DNA of 64,000 nt, taken from contig JAPWDM010000007.1 of the NCBI GenBank assembly GCA_035578155.1, positions 32,772,413 to 32,836,412 on the forward strand. Direction: 5' to 3'. The DNA comes from Brachynemurus nebulosus (taxonomy: Eukaryota; Arthropoda; Insecta; Neuroptera; Myrmeleontidae). The position numbers and the translations under genes were made by a program. The notes beneath the pieces were generated by a model that saw nothing but the letters and a program-made list of their open reading frames with translations, was not told where the DNA came from and searched no databases. Shown piece by piece: positions 37,207 through 49,079 of this stretch; the stretch's first letter is position 1, and every line of letters starts with the position of its first letter.

Positions 37207-37440
37207 TACAGTCTAAATTTTTCTTCAATATTTCCTCCAGAACAGTGCAAATGTTGTTTTCTAAAAAGGTTTTCGAGAAAATTGTATTAAAAGTTTTCCG
37301 GATAGTTTATTTAGTTATTTTGTAACTTACACAGAATCCTCAATCCCAAGGTCAATGCCAGAGATAAGTATGAAATTTTGTGGAAATATTCTAAACGTGA
37401 TTTACTCAAGGAAAATGCAACAAGAAATATCCGTGTCGCG

Positions 37441-37720
37441 GAAAAATTATTTTTTCTCGAAAACCCACTTACGTATGCTAATGATTCAAAACATATGTGA
37501 CTTTTTCTGCTCTTTGCCATGGTGTAAAAAAAATTTTGATGAAAAACTTTTGAAATTTGGAAAATTTTTTACAAAAAACATATTTTTTTGAAATTTTTAC
37601 CATTGGACGTGTCTGGCTAAAGAATTCATCCAAGATTTTTGGACTTGCAATGTTTTCACTAATTTCTTAAAAATAGGATGTTTCATTCGAGAGTTATCGT
37701 GCGGATATATAAAATTTTAA
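37441..37720 (+). mobile_element. Helentron-like element, copy C, partial, almost no TA tract
   Basis: It matches the left half of the family: GCCATGGTGTAAAAAAAATT, GGACGTGTCTGGCTAA, TTCGAGAGTTATCGTGCGGA. At the place where other copies carry 56 or more bases of TA it has only ATATATAAAATT. The right half is missing or unrecognisable. Confidence 0.65.
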
Positions 37721-39745
37721 TGAAATTTCCATAGTTTTAGCAAATTTTCCATTTGAAAATTAATTTCTTGTTATCAATTAATACTCGTAGAATCTAATTT
37801 TAAGAATTTAGTTTTCTGCAGTTTAAAAAAGTAAAAGTATAGACTTAGGATAAAAGGTCAAATTTTTTAAAATGAATCGTTCCAGAAGAGAAGGAGGATT
37901 AAATCACGAATTTTCGTTAATGCTAAAAAAAAAATTACGAACCTCCGTTATTCCCAATTAGTTCAACAACTTCCTAATCATCTATATATTATAATATTTA
38001 ATGAACAAATTTCACTAAGATTTTATTATAGATAACAATATTGAATATAGAAAAGAAATGATAATTTTTTTTTTATTTTTACCATATTGAGGTTTATGAC
38101 TATTGGTGGACATCGTCAACAGGAGTTAATTCATTTGTGACCCGGTTTTACTTTATTCAACATACGCAAAGCATCTAAAACATGTATAAATATGTGCTTC
38201 GTACACTTTCGATCAAAAAACTCTGATTTCTTTTCACCGGCTTCGTATTTTCTGTAATGATTCATAATCAAAAAGCATCCCGTAAAAATTAACATATACA
38301 AAGTGTCTCAGATAGCAATTCCAAACATGGAAATTTCGTAAAAAAAATAAAATAGTCAAAGGCATCAAATATTTCTGTTCAACTTATCACGTATTCCATC
38401 GCATTTGTTCGCTTTTTGCGCAGCCGCACGGACAGTCGCAATAAGACAATTAAGGTAAATCGAATGACACCACATTTACGAGAAATAAACGTAGGCACAC
38501 AGATATTATTAAAATTGGCTCACAGTGGTCGCAAATTTTTGACGAATCGTGTAAAACGTGTACAACAGATTGTTGCAGTCAACTTATATGCAGAGACATT
38601 GTGTCGTCATCCCGTTTATGTTCGTTTGATTAAAATACTTGCTCAGACCCTACTTAGGCAACAGTGAGTAAGAATAATCCGTACTATAATATCTAAGAAA
38701 GTTCTCCTCGTACGTAAACACAACAATAAGTAACTTCTTTTTGCTGGTTTACACACAGCACTTTTATTGTATGGTATGTCTTATGATTTATTGTTGATTC
38801 TGCGCAAGTGTTAGATTGTCCCAAACGTTTTTTTTCTTCTCGTTCGTTTCAATTAGAATTTGGATAATTTAAATTTTTGAATATTAGTCCCAATTCAACC
38901 GGTACAAAATATGAAAGTGCGAGAAACGTATTCGTTAGGGCATTCAGCTGAACTGTTTTTTATGCGATCATTTTTGTGCGATTTTTTATGCGGTTTTTAA
39001 AAAAAAATGGCCATTAAAATGTATAATATAAATCAAAATCAAGAGACAGTAAGAAACTTAAGCATTTACTGTAATAACTTTCTTTGATCAAAATACTTTT
39101 TAACGGCTTTTAAGCATTTAATCAATACATTGCATAAGAACATAAGTTATTGCATCATTTATTTTTTTTACAGATGTATTATTCAAAATTTTCATAATAT
39201 TATAAAATTGACATAAAATGTTTCCACGTGTAAATTAATGCTTTATCTTGTTTATAGAAACAACTTCGAAGGAAATTTCTAATTTTTGAGGGTTTTGAGT
39301 GATATTTTTTGATGAAACTTTTTTTATGCGGTCCCAATCCACCGCATAAAAATGTTTATTAAATGTTGAATTAACAATAATACTTTACCAGTTATTTAGG
39401 CTGATAAAACTGCACAGAATAGACCTTAAAATTTTCAATTAGTTATATAAAAATTATTCAAATGCAAAACCAATGACAGCAAGACATACTATTTTATACA
39501 CACAATACATATACACTGTTTGTTTGTTTGTTTGTTTATTTGTGTTTATATGTGTAAACACCATATAAATAATATTATTGTTTATTTAATTGGTGTTCAT
39601 TGTATCTGGTAAAATTTTTTTATTATAATATTTTTATTTTGAAATTGTTCATTTTTTCATTGAATTTAAAATGTATTGGTTTTAATGTAATTGACGTAAT
39701 TTTGAAAATGGTGAACATTTGGTCAATACGAATTCAGTTCTCGTT
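37721..39745. other. Intergenic apart from one candidate ORF
   Basis: AT-rich, with a (GTTT)n-like run near 39520 and the candidate frame at 38416-38667. Repeated ATGCGGT / TTTTTATGCGG words near 38960-39350 may mark a diverged repeat. Confidence 0.4.
38416..38667 (+). CDS. Unrecognised ORF, 83 codons, doubtful
   Basis: Codon use is less AT-driven than neighbours, with many CGT/CGC arginines. It includes HSGRKFLTNRVKRVQQIV and LCRHPVYVRLIKILAQTLL. A strong acceptor-like TTTGTTCGCTTTTTGCGCAG lies at its start, so it might be a 3' exon ending at the stop at 38665. No domain is recognised. It could equally be a relic of a mobile element. Confidence 0.25.
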   Translation: MRSRTDSRNKTIKVNRMTPHLREINVGTQILLKLAHSGRKFLTNRVKRVQQIVAVNLYAETLCRHPVYVRLIKILAQTLLRQQ

Positions 39746-40340
39746 TTGCTTCCGAGACTACTAATGTAGCGGAAGCATTGTGATCACTTTTGAAAAATAA
39801 TAAATTTTATCCCTCCAAAATAAAATTTTTTACGCACATTTTACGTTTTAGATCTTCCTGAACAATTTTGGTTTGGTGTCTGTCGGTCCGTCCGTCTGTG
39901 GGTCGCCAGTTTGCACCAAGTGGCATAACTTCTGAACTACTCGATTGTTGTTAATGAATTTTTAGAAATTATGCAGTCTGGAGGGTCCCCTATGAATTTA
40001 ATCGAAATCGGGGTAACGGTAGCTATGCCGCTACCATGTCATTCCATTAATGTACTAAATTGCACCAAGTGGCATAACTTCTGAACTATTCAATTCTTTT
40101 TTATGAAATTGTCGGAAATTATATGGTCTGCTTCCTAGATGGCCCCTACAAATTTCATTGCATTCGGAGTAATAGTATCCACGTCGCTACCATGAAATCC
40201 TATTAAATGTCAATATCTTATTTACTGCTAGTCCCACTTAGCTCAAATTTTTAAAGTATTTTGGGAGTTAGTTTCTAAAATATTCTTGCTATTATTTTAT
40301 ACGAGGAAGTTGTGTGCCACACGCCACTGGCAGCGTATTT
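39746..40340 (+). mobile_element. GCTTCCGAG repeat family, copy 2
   Basis: It opens TTGCTTCCGAGACTACTAAT, carries the two internal GGCATAACTTCTGAACTA units and closes TACGAGGAAGTTGTGTGCC, ACACGCCACTGGCAGCG. It lacks the ATAATTTCACGG-type stretch present near the end of copies 1 and 4. Confidence 0.8.
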
Positions 40341-42524
40341 TTCTTTTGACGAATTTTTTTTTAAAACTATTCTTAACATTTTAGTAAGTTAACAATTAAC
40401 CAAGTAAACAATTTGGTCAATTGATAAAGGTTTCAGTGAATGAACCAGAGGACTACAGTTCTGTTAGGTGGTTCCAAAAAGTTATAACTGTGCACTAAAT
40501 CACTTTGAAATGCCAAAAAAGAAGGTTCTGTTTGCGAATTTTTTCGTCGAAACAAATAATGCAATCAGTAAAACTCAAAATGGCTCACATGGCAGTATCC
40601 TGTAAAAATTTTGTGTACCACTCTAGATATCTGTCTACGAAGTTACAGGCAAAATTTCAAATTATGCGGATAAAAATTGCTAGAGTTATCTTGCCCACCG
40701 TTTTGGAAAACGTAATTTCGAGAAAAACGTGTTTATCGTTTTATGTGTTTTTACCTATCATGAAAGCTATCTGTGAGTTATTTACGAAAATATAACTGAA
40801 TGTAGTGACAAAAAATTATCGACCTAACTAAGAGACGCTAAAATGCTACGCGCTAGCGCAACGAAGTGATGTTTTTAAACGTTGTCAAGTGCTTAAAGTC
40901 GTTGACTTGAGAGGTTATAGTTGAGTTTCACTATTTTTTTTCTGAACTAAAATTAAAACTTTATTTTAAGTGGCTAAATTAATTTTTGTTATGAAAAATA
41001 TTGAAAAATAAAAATTTTACAGTCGAAGTTCCAAAACGTTTTTTTTTCTGATGGTTTGCGATGAACATGATTTCTAAAAACCTACAATGGCTGCTGGCTC
41101 GTGATCGAAAGGTTAAGAAAAATTTTGTTGCTGATTTGAAATACAGTACTTTTACAAAAAGTCTTCAGCAGTATCAGTGGAGTCTCGTTCTGATAATGTG
41201 AACACGTCTATCCAGAAAATTTAATAGTGAGTGTTTTTCTAGAAAGGTTTTACTGTAAGTCAAAACCATCTAATGTTATCTTTTGAATAAAAGAAAGATT
41301 TTTACCTTCGTTACTTTTGTCAATCATAAAGAGCGACCATATTCAAAATTTACATAATCACCAAATAGGACTAAATAGATTATGGCCTCGTCGTTAGGCT
41401 TAAAAACATCGATATTTTATTCATAATACTAATTGACATCAACCATTAAAAAAAAATCCCAATCGAATGTTTTTACATCATAGATTTAAAACGTTTCCAT
41501 TGATCAATATCAATGTACAGTTTTAGGCCATAGTCCAAATCAAAGACATTTAAAAATTTTTTGATCGAAGATAAAACATTTATGTGTGGATTTTCCCATT
41601 AGGTGCTTACATTTTGGAAAAACTTTTCAATCACATTTGCCACATCATGATCAGGAAACAAAAAATTTATAAATATAATTTCAAAAAAAAAATTTATTTC
41701 CGTGGTTAAGATTTAGATCAATTATCAAGGTTAGTGGTCGTGTAACCAGAGTTGTCCACTTTAATTAAAATATCAATTATTGATGTTTAATTGCGTTGAT
41801 TAGAAATTAATAAATTATGAATATACGTGTATGTACAGTATTGTCAAAAAGTCTGTGCACACATATCAAAATTTACGATTCTTGAAAACAAAGTAAATTG
41901 GGATTGCAAAATAAAACATGTTCAACCTTCTTAACAACTAATATTACTAAAACAAGTATCGTATCTATTTTTCAATCTATATAAGCAGCTAGGATTTTCT
42001 TTGGATTCACCAAATTCTCCGAATTGGTTATTAAGTACCTGGTATTCAAGTATTTTGCTATTTATTATTTAAATTTATTTATTATATCAACTAAATAACT
42101 GAATTGAGTAAATAGCCTTCAGTCAGATCACTCACTTTGTATCTATCTGAAAAAAAAAATTCAAAATTCTAGAATTTAATATTCTAGAATTCTTTTTGCA
42201 TAGAGAAATATTTTTATTAAAAAACACCACTGATTTGTTTACGTTTTTATGTTTAAAGACTATAATTTATGGCTTTATAGTTCAGCTCATAACCAATCTT
42301 ATTTATGTCATGAAAAATATGTAACTAATATTATTTCCCTTTGTTTTTGTAATATTGTTCGATTTTTCACTTTTATTATACATAATTAGTAACATTTATG
42401 AACTTTAAGTTACAAACAAAGTTCTAAAATTCAACAGAGAAAAGTTGAAATTTGAATACTCTAGATTATGACATCCAAACCAATTTCTTTAACTCATACT
42501 TTATGTAATTGTTTGTTTTTTTTT
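40341..42524. other. Intergenic, nothing firmly recognised
   Basis: AT-rich. The 96-codon frame at 40505-40795 lies in sequence sharing ATTTCGAGAAAAACGTGTTT with about 49965, which suggests an old repeat. One-sided transposon-like ends occur near 41747 (CAGAGTTGTCCACT) and 41837 (ACAGTATTGTCAAAAAGTCT). Confidence 0.4.
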
Positions 42525-42646
42525 TTAGCGAATTTCCAGAATGGAAATTCAGCTATTACAGTAGGTCTCATGACGGGACTTGAGCCCGGGACTATGGCAG
42601 AAATTTGTTTTGAGGTCCCTAGAAACCGAAAATAATATTCACTAAA

Positions 42647-42708
<62 letters not shown>

Positions 42709-43051
42709 TTATGTATTTATGTATCAGCACGATAACTCTCGAACGAAACGTCCTAGGGTTACGAAATTTGGTGACAACGTTGGAAGTCCAAAAATCTTGG
42801 ATGAGTTCTTCAGCCAGACACGTCGGATGCCAGGAACATGGTTTTTGTTCTTGCAAAAAATTAGTTTTTTGCCAAAATTTCCACTTATTCAAAAATTTTT
42901 GCCAAATTTTTTTACACCATTTAAAAGAGGAGAAAAAGTTACATAAAAAAGCTCTTTAAACTATTATTCTATGTCAACTAGTTTCCGAGAAAAACTAATT
43001 TTTATAAACGGAAATTCGCTATGTTATGCAGGATGCTGCGACAGGGGTATT
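42525..43051 (-). mobile_element. Helentron-like (TA)n element, copy D
   Basis: Complete reverse-strand copy. Read on the plus strand it opens TTAGCGAATTTCCAGAATGG and closes GATGCTGCGACAGGGGTATT. The (TA)n tract is about 42650-42705, followed by imperfect TGTATTTA units. The frames across it are artefacts. Confidence 0.78.
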
Positions 43052-43650
43052 ACTAGGCATATAGCATTGATAGAATTTATAATATCTTTGTCTTAAAAAT
43101 GTATAATGTAATAATATTGTTTCTTTCTATTTCTATAAAATCCTCTTAACTTTAATGAGAAAAAAGTGACGTCACTTAACAAAACTGATGTTAACTTTAC
43201 TGAAGCTCTACTGTACTCGTCAGAATAGTACTCCTTTACGAAATTTTGCTGTTCTAGTACACACAGAATGCAAAATTCAATTCCAGAACAACACATTTTT
43301 ACAGCTGAAACCGTAAAAAGGGTAATCCAAGGGTATAGCACAAACACGAAGTTTTTCGACTGTTTTTCTCATTTTTAGATAAAATCCGAATCGTAAATTC
43401 GAAAGAAACGAATTTTTGGAGTGCAAATTAAATTTCTGATTGTTTTGCACTCACTTTGATAATCGAAACGGGAAATTTATTTTGGGTTTGTGCAATCTTG
43501 CGTGAGCGAATGTTTAAAAAAAAAACTGTTTAAAGACTTTTTTCCAGTACAGCGCTATAGGTAATTTTTTACTATTAATTGTTATGAATAGATTAACATT
43601 ATACGGTGAAAAAAAATTTATTGGTATTTCACCAAAAAAGTAGTATATCT
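43052..43650. other. Intergenic, nothing recognised
   Basis: AT-rich. The 84-codon minus frame at 43093-43347 has no recognised domain. Confidence 0.45.
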
Positions 43651-44343
43651 ATACATATAATAAAATTGTAACGAGACCATTTCTGTACATGGAATATTTT
43701 TTGAAAATTGTACTGGTACTGTAAATAGTTATCGATGTAGATACCAAAATAGCGATTTTTAGAATTTTTGTCTGTCTGTCTGTTCAAGCATCACGCAAAA
43801 ACTATTGGACGGATTTTGATGAAATTTAGTGTGATGATAACTTATTACCTGGGTCAACATCTAAAATACTTTTTACTCCGGGAAAATTTCTCATTCCCAC
43901 GGGAAAATGGAAAAATCATTTTGAGCATGTGCACACATTAGGCAAAAACTATTGGACGGATTTTAATAAAATTTGGTGTGGTGATAACCTGTTACCTAGG
44001 ACAACATTTAACATACTTTTTACTCCGGGCAAATGCCACATTCCCATGGGAAAATAGGAAAACCATTTTGTGCATCTGCACGTATTATGCAAAAACTATT
44101 GGATGAATTTTTATGAAATTTGGTGTGATGATAACTTATTACTTGGGTCAACATTTAAGATACTTTTTACTTCGGGAAAATTCCTCATTCCTACGGGAAA
44201 ATAGAAAAATCCTTTTGAGCATGTGCATGCATTACACAAAAATTATTATTCTTTGCAAGTTCTGTATAATTATTACACTTACATACTTCTCATTGAGTTT
44301 ATAACAATGGTTTGCGCGAATGACGTCGCGGGTACGGCTAGTT
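43651..44343. mobile_element. Insect repeat with exact 147-bp internal periodicity
   Basis: The right end, inverted, reads CTAGCCGTACCCGCGACGTC, a form of the CCGCGGCTTCG-type end seen at 11025. A (GTCT)n run is followed by units starting at the anchor CAAAAACTATT: positions 43796, 43943, 44090 and a partial unit at 44237, each exactly 147 bp apart. Each unit has ATTTGGTGTGATGATAAC and CCCACGGGAAAAT-like blocks. No gene content. Confidence 0.7.
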
Positions 44344-44474
44344 AATAATATGTATTCATAAATATCCATTAAATTTTAACAGGTTTCACTTTTTGCTATA
44401 TCAATTCCATATTTGTTATCATTTTCTCTCGAATAAAGAATTCAGAACAGAGTAAATATTATTCATTCTAAGTA

Positions 44475-45041
44475 CAGTAGAATTTCGATCAACCGTCACT
44501 CGATTACCCGTGAGTTGCTGTTATTCATCAACACCTAATAAATTGTAATCTCTGGTATTAGGTATACAAACCTAATGTTCAAACGCGTACATAATCCCGT
44601 AGAAAAAAAAACTTTGTTAAAAAAAGCAAAGATTATGAAATTATTTTATTATGTCATCGAAGATGACATATTAATATCGTTGTGTGACTGAATAATTATT
44701 GAGTTGTACATCCATAATGAATAAACGCAAGAGGGCTGTAGAGTTAACAACTAAAGAGTTAACAAAAAATCATAAATTAACACTTTCACTGAGATGACAT
44801 TACTTAGTGCGTGTCAAAAACACGCATTTGACGAATTTTTATTAGTAATGGAATGTAAGGGTTTTGTAATCTTTTTCTAATTGTAAGAAACGGTCAGGTC
44901 CCATGACCTACCGTAAGTGGCGCCCGGGGCAGGGTAAAAAAATGGCGCTCCTGTAGAAAAAAAAGTTTTTTTCGCCCGGGGCACGTGTCCCGCCTGTCCC
45001 CCTAGATCCGGTCCTGGAAACGATTAATCGAAGTTCTTCTG
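44475..45041. mobile_element. Pogo-like MITE with TA flanks
   Basis: The left end CAGTAGAATTTCGATCAACC is mirrored by the right end, whose inverse reads CAGAAGAACTTCGATTAATC (about 17 of 21 matching). TA lies outside both ends (44473-44474, 45042-45043). It is interrupted near its right end by a hAT MITE at 44895. Confidence 0.72.
44895..45016. mobile_element. hAT MITE, 122 bp, in the pogo-like element
   Basis: The ends CAGGTCC and GGTCCTG are short, imperfect inverted repeats. The flanking octamers GAAACGGT (44887-44894) and GAAACGAT (45017-45024) match at 7 of 8. The interior is GC-rich, with two GCGCCCGGGGC / TCGCCCGGGGC words, unlike the surroundings. Confidence 0.72.
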
Positions 45042-45043
45042 TA

Positions 45044-45993
45044 CGTTTAATTTCAAACATCACGCGTGCGAAGCCACAAATAAATGTTAGTTTCTTATAA
45101 TTTGGATTCTTTGTTACCCTCAGCTGTTTACGATCACATCACAGAGTCGACTGACCGTATTACATAATTGACACAAATTCTTATTCTTTCACCTTGTAAA
45201 AATTTAAGTCGCCTCTGTTTTTTTTAAATCCAAACAACGAATTCCAATACAGGTTCACGCAATTTGCAGATGTTTGTACCAAAATTACGTATGTGTTCAT
45301 TTGTACCGAACATCTGAATACCCACTGACAAAGAAGAATTGGCAGTTTCGTCTCGAATAAAAACATCTGCTTCTGATTGTTGATAAATAGTTACAAATCG
45401 TCTTCATTTTCACTTGAATGACTTAATTCAATTTTTTTTTTTCATTTAATTGTAGCGCAGTAGGGTGAATTCAATACGGAAATATCAATAGAAAAATGTG
45501 TTGGGGTTTTTAGAAGGTTACCACTAACGGGAAATTACTAAACGGAAAGATATAGCTTGTTAAATTTGATACAGATTCTTGAGATCGTCCTCCAATATTA
45601 ATGTTAAAAATGAAAACTGCGATAAAATACACCAATAGGGAGGGGGTACAGGTTTTCTTTTTTGCGAAGACATACATATTGATAGACCAGGAATGTTTTG
45701 AGGTCCCCTGAGTCCAAATTAGTCATTTACAAAAAATTTATGTCTGTTTGGAGAGCTATTTTGATTTCTAACTATGAAGCCACGCAAAGGATTTTAATTA
45801 AATTTGGTATGCGAACGAAGTTCATCAAAATCCACAACCTGGTGAAGTCAGTACACCGCAAAAATTGTTGTGGGTTTGAATTTTGAAAACGCCCCGAATG
45901 TATGTAGACAAATCGGCCATTTACAGATAACCGGCTCGGAAACGATTTTGATTAAATTTTAACGACATGAAAGAGAACATATTTGTGACTTAA
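45044..45993. other. Intergenic, nothing recognised
   Basis: AT-rich. Frames at 45181-45366 (-) and 45698-45886 (+) lack domains. A region at 45690-45980 has repeated AAATTTGGTATGCGAACG-like steps but no clear ends. Confidence 0.4.
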
Positions 45994-46485
45994 GATGCCA
46001 TCACAGTGTGATTTACTGAAATTTTTCACAATTTTTTTCGGATGGATAGGATGGGGGAATGGGGATGAATTTTTTTTACGATTAATACCACTATTTAACA
46101 ATACAAAAATATTTTTTTTATTTATTTTTTATAATTATTATAATTTTTTGAAAAAAGTGTCTTTAAAAAAGGTCGAAAAAAAAGCTCCCATAGGTACATA
46201 GCGGCTTGCCTACAGACTGATAATCCATTTGATTTTTTTTCGGATAAAAACTCCGGCCGCAGTCGTTGGCACCGAATTTCGGCCTTTTTAAAGACACTTT
46301 TTTCAAAAAATTATAATAATTATCAAAAAATAAAGTAAAATAAATAAAAAAAAAATATTTTTGTATTGTTAAAGAGTGGTATTAATCGTAAAAAAAAATC
46401 ATCCCCTTTCCCCCATCCTATCCATCCGAAAAAAAAAAATTGTAAAAATTGACTATTTTTCGGCTGATCACACTGTGATGGTACC
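45994..46485. mobile_element. TTAA-flanked foldback with about 180-bp arms
   Basis: GATGCCATCACAGTGTGAT on the left is mirrored by ATCACACTGTGATGGTACC on the right; TTAA flanks both ends (45990-45993, 46486-46489). Inner arms are long: GGATGGATAGGATGGGG pairs with CCCATCCTATCCATCC, and AAAGTGTCTTTAAAAAAGG pairs with CCTTTTTAAAGACACTTT. The loop is only about 105 bp. A transcript would form a very stable hairpin. Confidence 0.88.
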
Positions 46486-46503
46486 TTAACAAAACAATGC
46501 GTA

Positions 46504-47362
46504 AGGTAAAAGACCCGGTAATTGACCCTGGCCCAGTTTCTGAACTTTTCAACTTTGTTATAAATTAATAAAAAAACTATATTTTAAATAAGAAAAAAAA
46601 TAAATTCTTAATTTAAAGTAATCTATTCTGTGTCTAATGAACAGCAATTTAAAAAGTTTAGAATATATTAACTAAATAAAAAAAAAATTTTAAGTTTAAA
46701 ATGTGTGTAAACACTATTTTTTTGGTAGTTTCTTAACAGTTTATGTTACAAAGTACTCATTTTGATTTGTGCAATATTCATCATGTAAGTATGAAAACTT
46801 AATTAAAAATATATGAGCAGGTTAATATTTGTTTAAAATTTATTTTAAAATATTTATAAAATACCTTAGAATGATTTTTATTATTGAAATATGAGGGTCA
46901 GTTACTAGGCTCACTTCTAAAGTGGTATGGCCCAGTTAAATTCTAACCAGTTTTTGTTAGTTATTTTGTTATTTATAGTTATCTTCGATTAGTTTTTGTT
47001 ATTTTTCATAACGTATTACATTAAACATTCATTTTTATCAATAAAAAATTATTTATAAATTAAATTTTAAAAAACTGTATTTTTAAATTTAAGGATCAGA
47101 AACTAGGCCACTGTCAGGGTCAGAAACTGTCACATGAGAAATTTTGAAGGTCAGAAACTGGGTCCTTTTTGTCAATTTTTAAAACATTAATTTAAATTAT
47201 TAATTCAATTCAAATAATTATTTTACTTGTATGGCTTTATTTTGAAAGCCATAAACTAGTTGATAAAATTATTAATTGTCTCTTAAGTTGAAACTTATAT
47301 TTATTACTGTCGTTTAACCTCAGCCGTCACTCTTAAAAGGTCAGAAACTAGGCCCGTTACCT
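46504..47362. mobile_element. TA-flanked MITE with iterated GTCAGAAACTGGGCC
   Basis: AGGTAAAAGACCCGG and the inverse of GGCCCGTTACCT define the ends, with TA outside (46502-46503, 47363-47364). The interior repeats a GGTCAGAAACTRGGCC word in both orientations near 46530, 46897, 47093, 47118, 47150 and 47340, some degraded. No coding capacity. Confidence 0.65.
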
Positions 47363-47573
47363 TATGTCTGTGGAAAAAAAATTGAAAACTGAGATTATAG
47401 GGCGTCGAAAAATGGTGTGACCATTCCAAGGGCCAGAAATAATTTATCGCAGTAAATCTAGCCTGCCTCCGGTGGTAAAAAACTAGCGATATTTTTTTCG
47501 TTCTTAAATTGTATCCCAATTTTCAATTTACAAATAAAGAACTGCAAGGATCGTCCAAAATTCCCTCTACGAT

Positions 47574-48020
47574 TACTGATGAGCAGTCTTGTCTTGCTCT
47601 TGCATTTTTTGCAAGACCAAGACCAAGACTATGTATATCAAGAGCAAGACCAAGATCAAGACTATAAGTATGGCTGCAAGACCAATACCAAGACTCAAGT
47701 GAGCAAGACCAAGACAATACCAAGAAAAAAGCAAGACTCTTGCTAAATTATTTAAATATAGTTTAAAAGTATAATTAATACCGTAAAGAGAGAAAATTCT
47801 GATTTTAGAAGGAAAAAATTCGCTAATAAAAAAATTCAAGAAAGTGCAAGATTCTTTAGCAATACCAAGACCAAGACCAATACCAAGACTGCATTTTGCA
47901 AGATCAAGACCAAGACTCAAACTGCTCTAGCAAGACCAAGGTCAAGATTCTTAATGCAAGAACAAGACCAAGACCAAGACTGCCAAGTCTTGGTCTTGGT
48001 CTTGCATTTGCTCATCACTC
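47574..48020 (+). mobile_element. hAT MITE with (TCTTGG)n interior, copy 3
   Basis: The octamer TCTACGAT is exactly repeated at 47566-47573 and 48021-48028. The ends are TACTGATGAGCA and TTGCTCATCACTC, the last base having changed from A. It aligns with copy 1 throughout, including AGTGCAAGATTCTTTAGCAA. The minus frames are hexamer translations. Confidence 0.93.
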
Positions 48021-48028
48021 TCTACGAT

Positions 48029-48643
48029 TGACTGGTTGAACACCACTGATGATGTTATATTCTATTGTAACAGAACTGGAATTAAGTTAGCAGTACATGA
48101 GTTTATTTGCATATATTCAACGCTCGCTCAGTTCTGCACGGCATATTTCAGTTGTAAAATGATTAATATAGTAAGCAAAAGTACATAACAACAAAAAAAA
48201 AATGAATTATGAATGTCAGCTTCACCGTGTTCGTAAAATGAATTTTATTTTTTGCTAAAAATACACACACAATTAATTTGATTATGTATTTTTTAGCATG
48301 TCCATGGCCTTAACCAAATTACATATGCGACCCGTTTTAATCTTTGACATTGTAAGACACAGTTCTGGTTGAATAGCACGGTTACTACAGCTACCTGGTG
48401 AAGTAGTGAATACATTTTGTATGGTATACGAGTATGTGTGGTATTGTAATACAGTCCGTTTATTTTTAATTTAAATGACAGGTTTTTTTTTTTGAAATTT
48501 TTGAATTATTGTGTATGGGAGGTTAAAAAATATGTACAAAAAGTCTTAGACTAAGAGCTCTAGTGTACATTTCACTAAAACAATTTTTCTACTGATCGAA
48601 ATTTGGTATGTCTTTTGCAAATATCCCCAAAAATACATATTAA
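48029..48643. other. Intergenic, nothing recognised
   Basis: AT-rich; no ORF or paired repeat ends seen. Confidence 0.5.
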
Positions 48644-49068
48644 CCCTTTGTGCTTACAAGACATGTACAGCATGACAAGGTGGTTTGTCCATTAACTCTA
48701 CCATATTTAAAGGTGTTTTGTCTGTTGGATCATAAGACATGTACCACATGACACACTGAATGTTGAACTGTAATGACTGCTCATACTTCACATTACATGA
48801 ATATTTTATTTAATAACTGCAAACACATTCATTTATTAGAAAAATTGTAAATAAAATAACACAAAATCACGTTGAATTATCTTTTTAAAATTAAAAACTA
48901 ATAAAAACAGCATTGAGGACGTATTTAGCGCATTTAGTATTCAACTTTGGGGAAACAAGGTTAGAACGTCAAAAGAATCCGTCAAAAAAAGAACGTCGGT
49001 CGTTGTCATGTGCTACATGTCTTACCAGTCTATTTACAACACTTTTTTTTTTGCTTGAGTGCAAAGAG
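48644..49068. mobile_element. piggyBac-like MITE, 425 bp
   Basis: CCCTTTGTGCTTACAAG on the left and the inverse of the right end CTCTTTGCACTCAAG are related, and TTAA flanks both (48640-48643, 49069-49072). CCCTTTG next to TTAA is typical of piggyBac-like ends. A subterminal word GACATGTACAGCATGAC is repeated as GACATGTACCACATGAC inside and inverted as GTCATGTGCTACATGTC near the right end. Confidence 0.8.
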
Positions 49069-49079
49069 TTAAATTTTTA

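Noticed and set aside
40505..40795. 96-codon frame on the plus strand
   Set aside because: It shares nucleotide blocks with non-coding sequence near 49965, and no domain is visible; more likely an old repeat.
41837..41880. Tc1-like transposon from ACAGTATTGTCAAAAAGTCT
   Set aside because: No opposite end within the next several kilobases, and no transposase frame.
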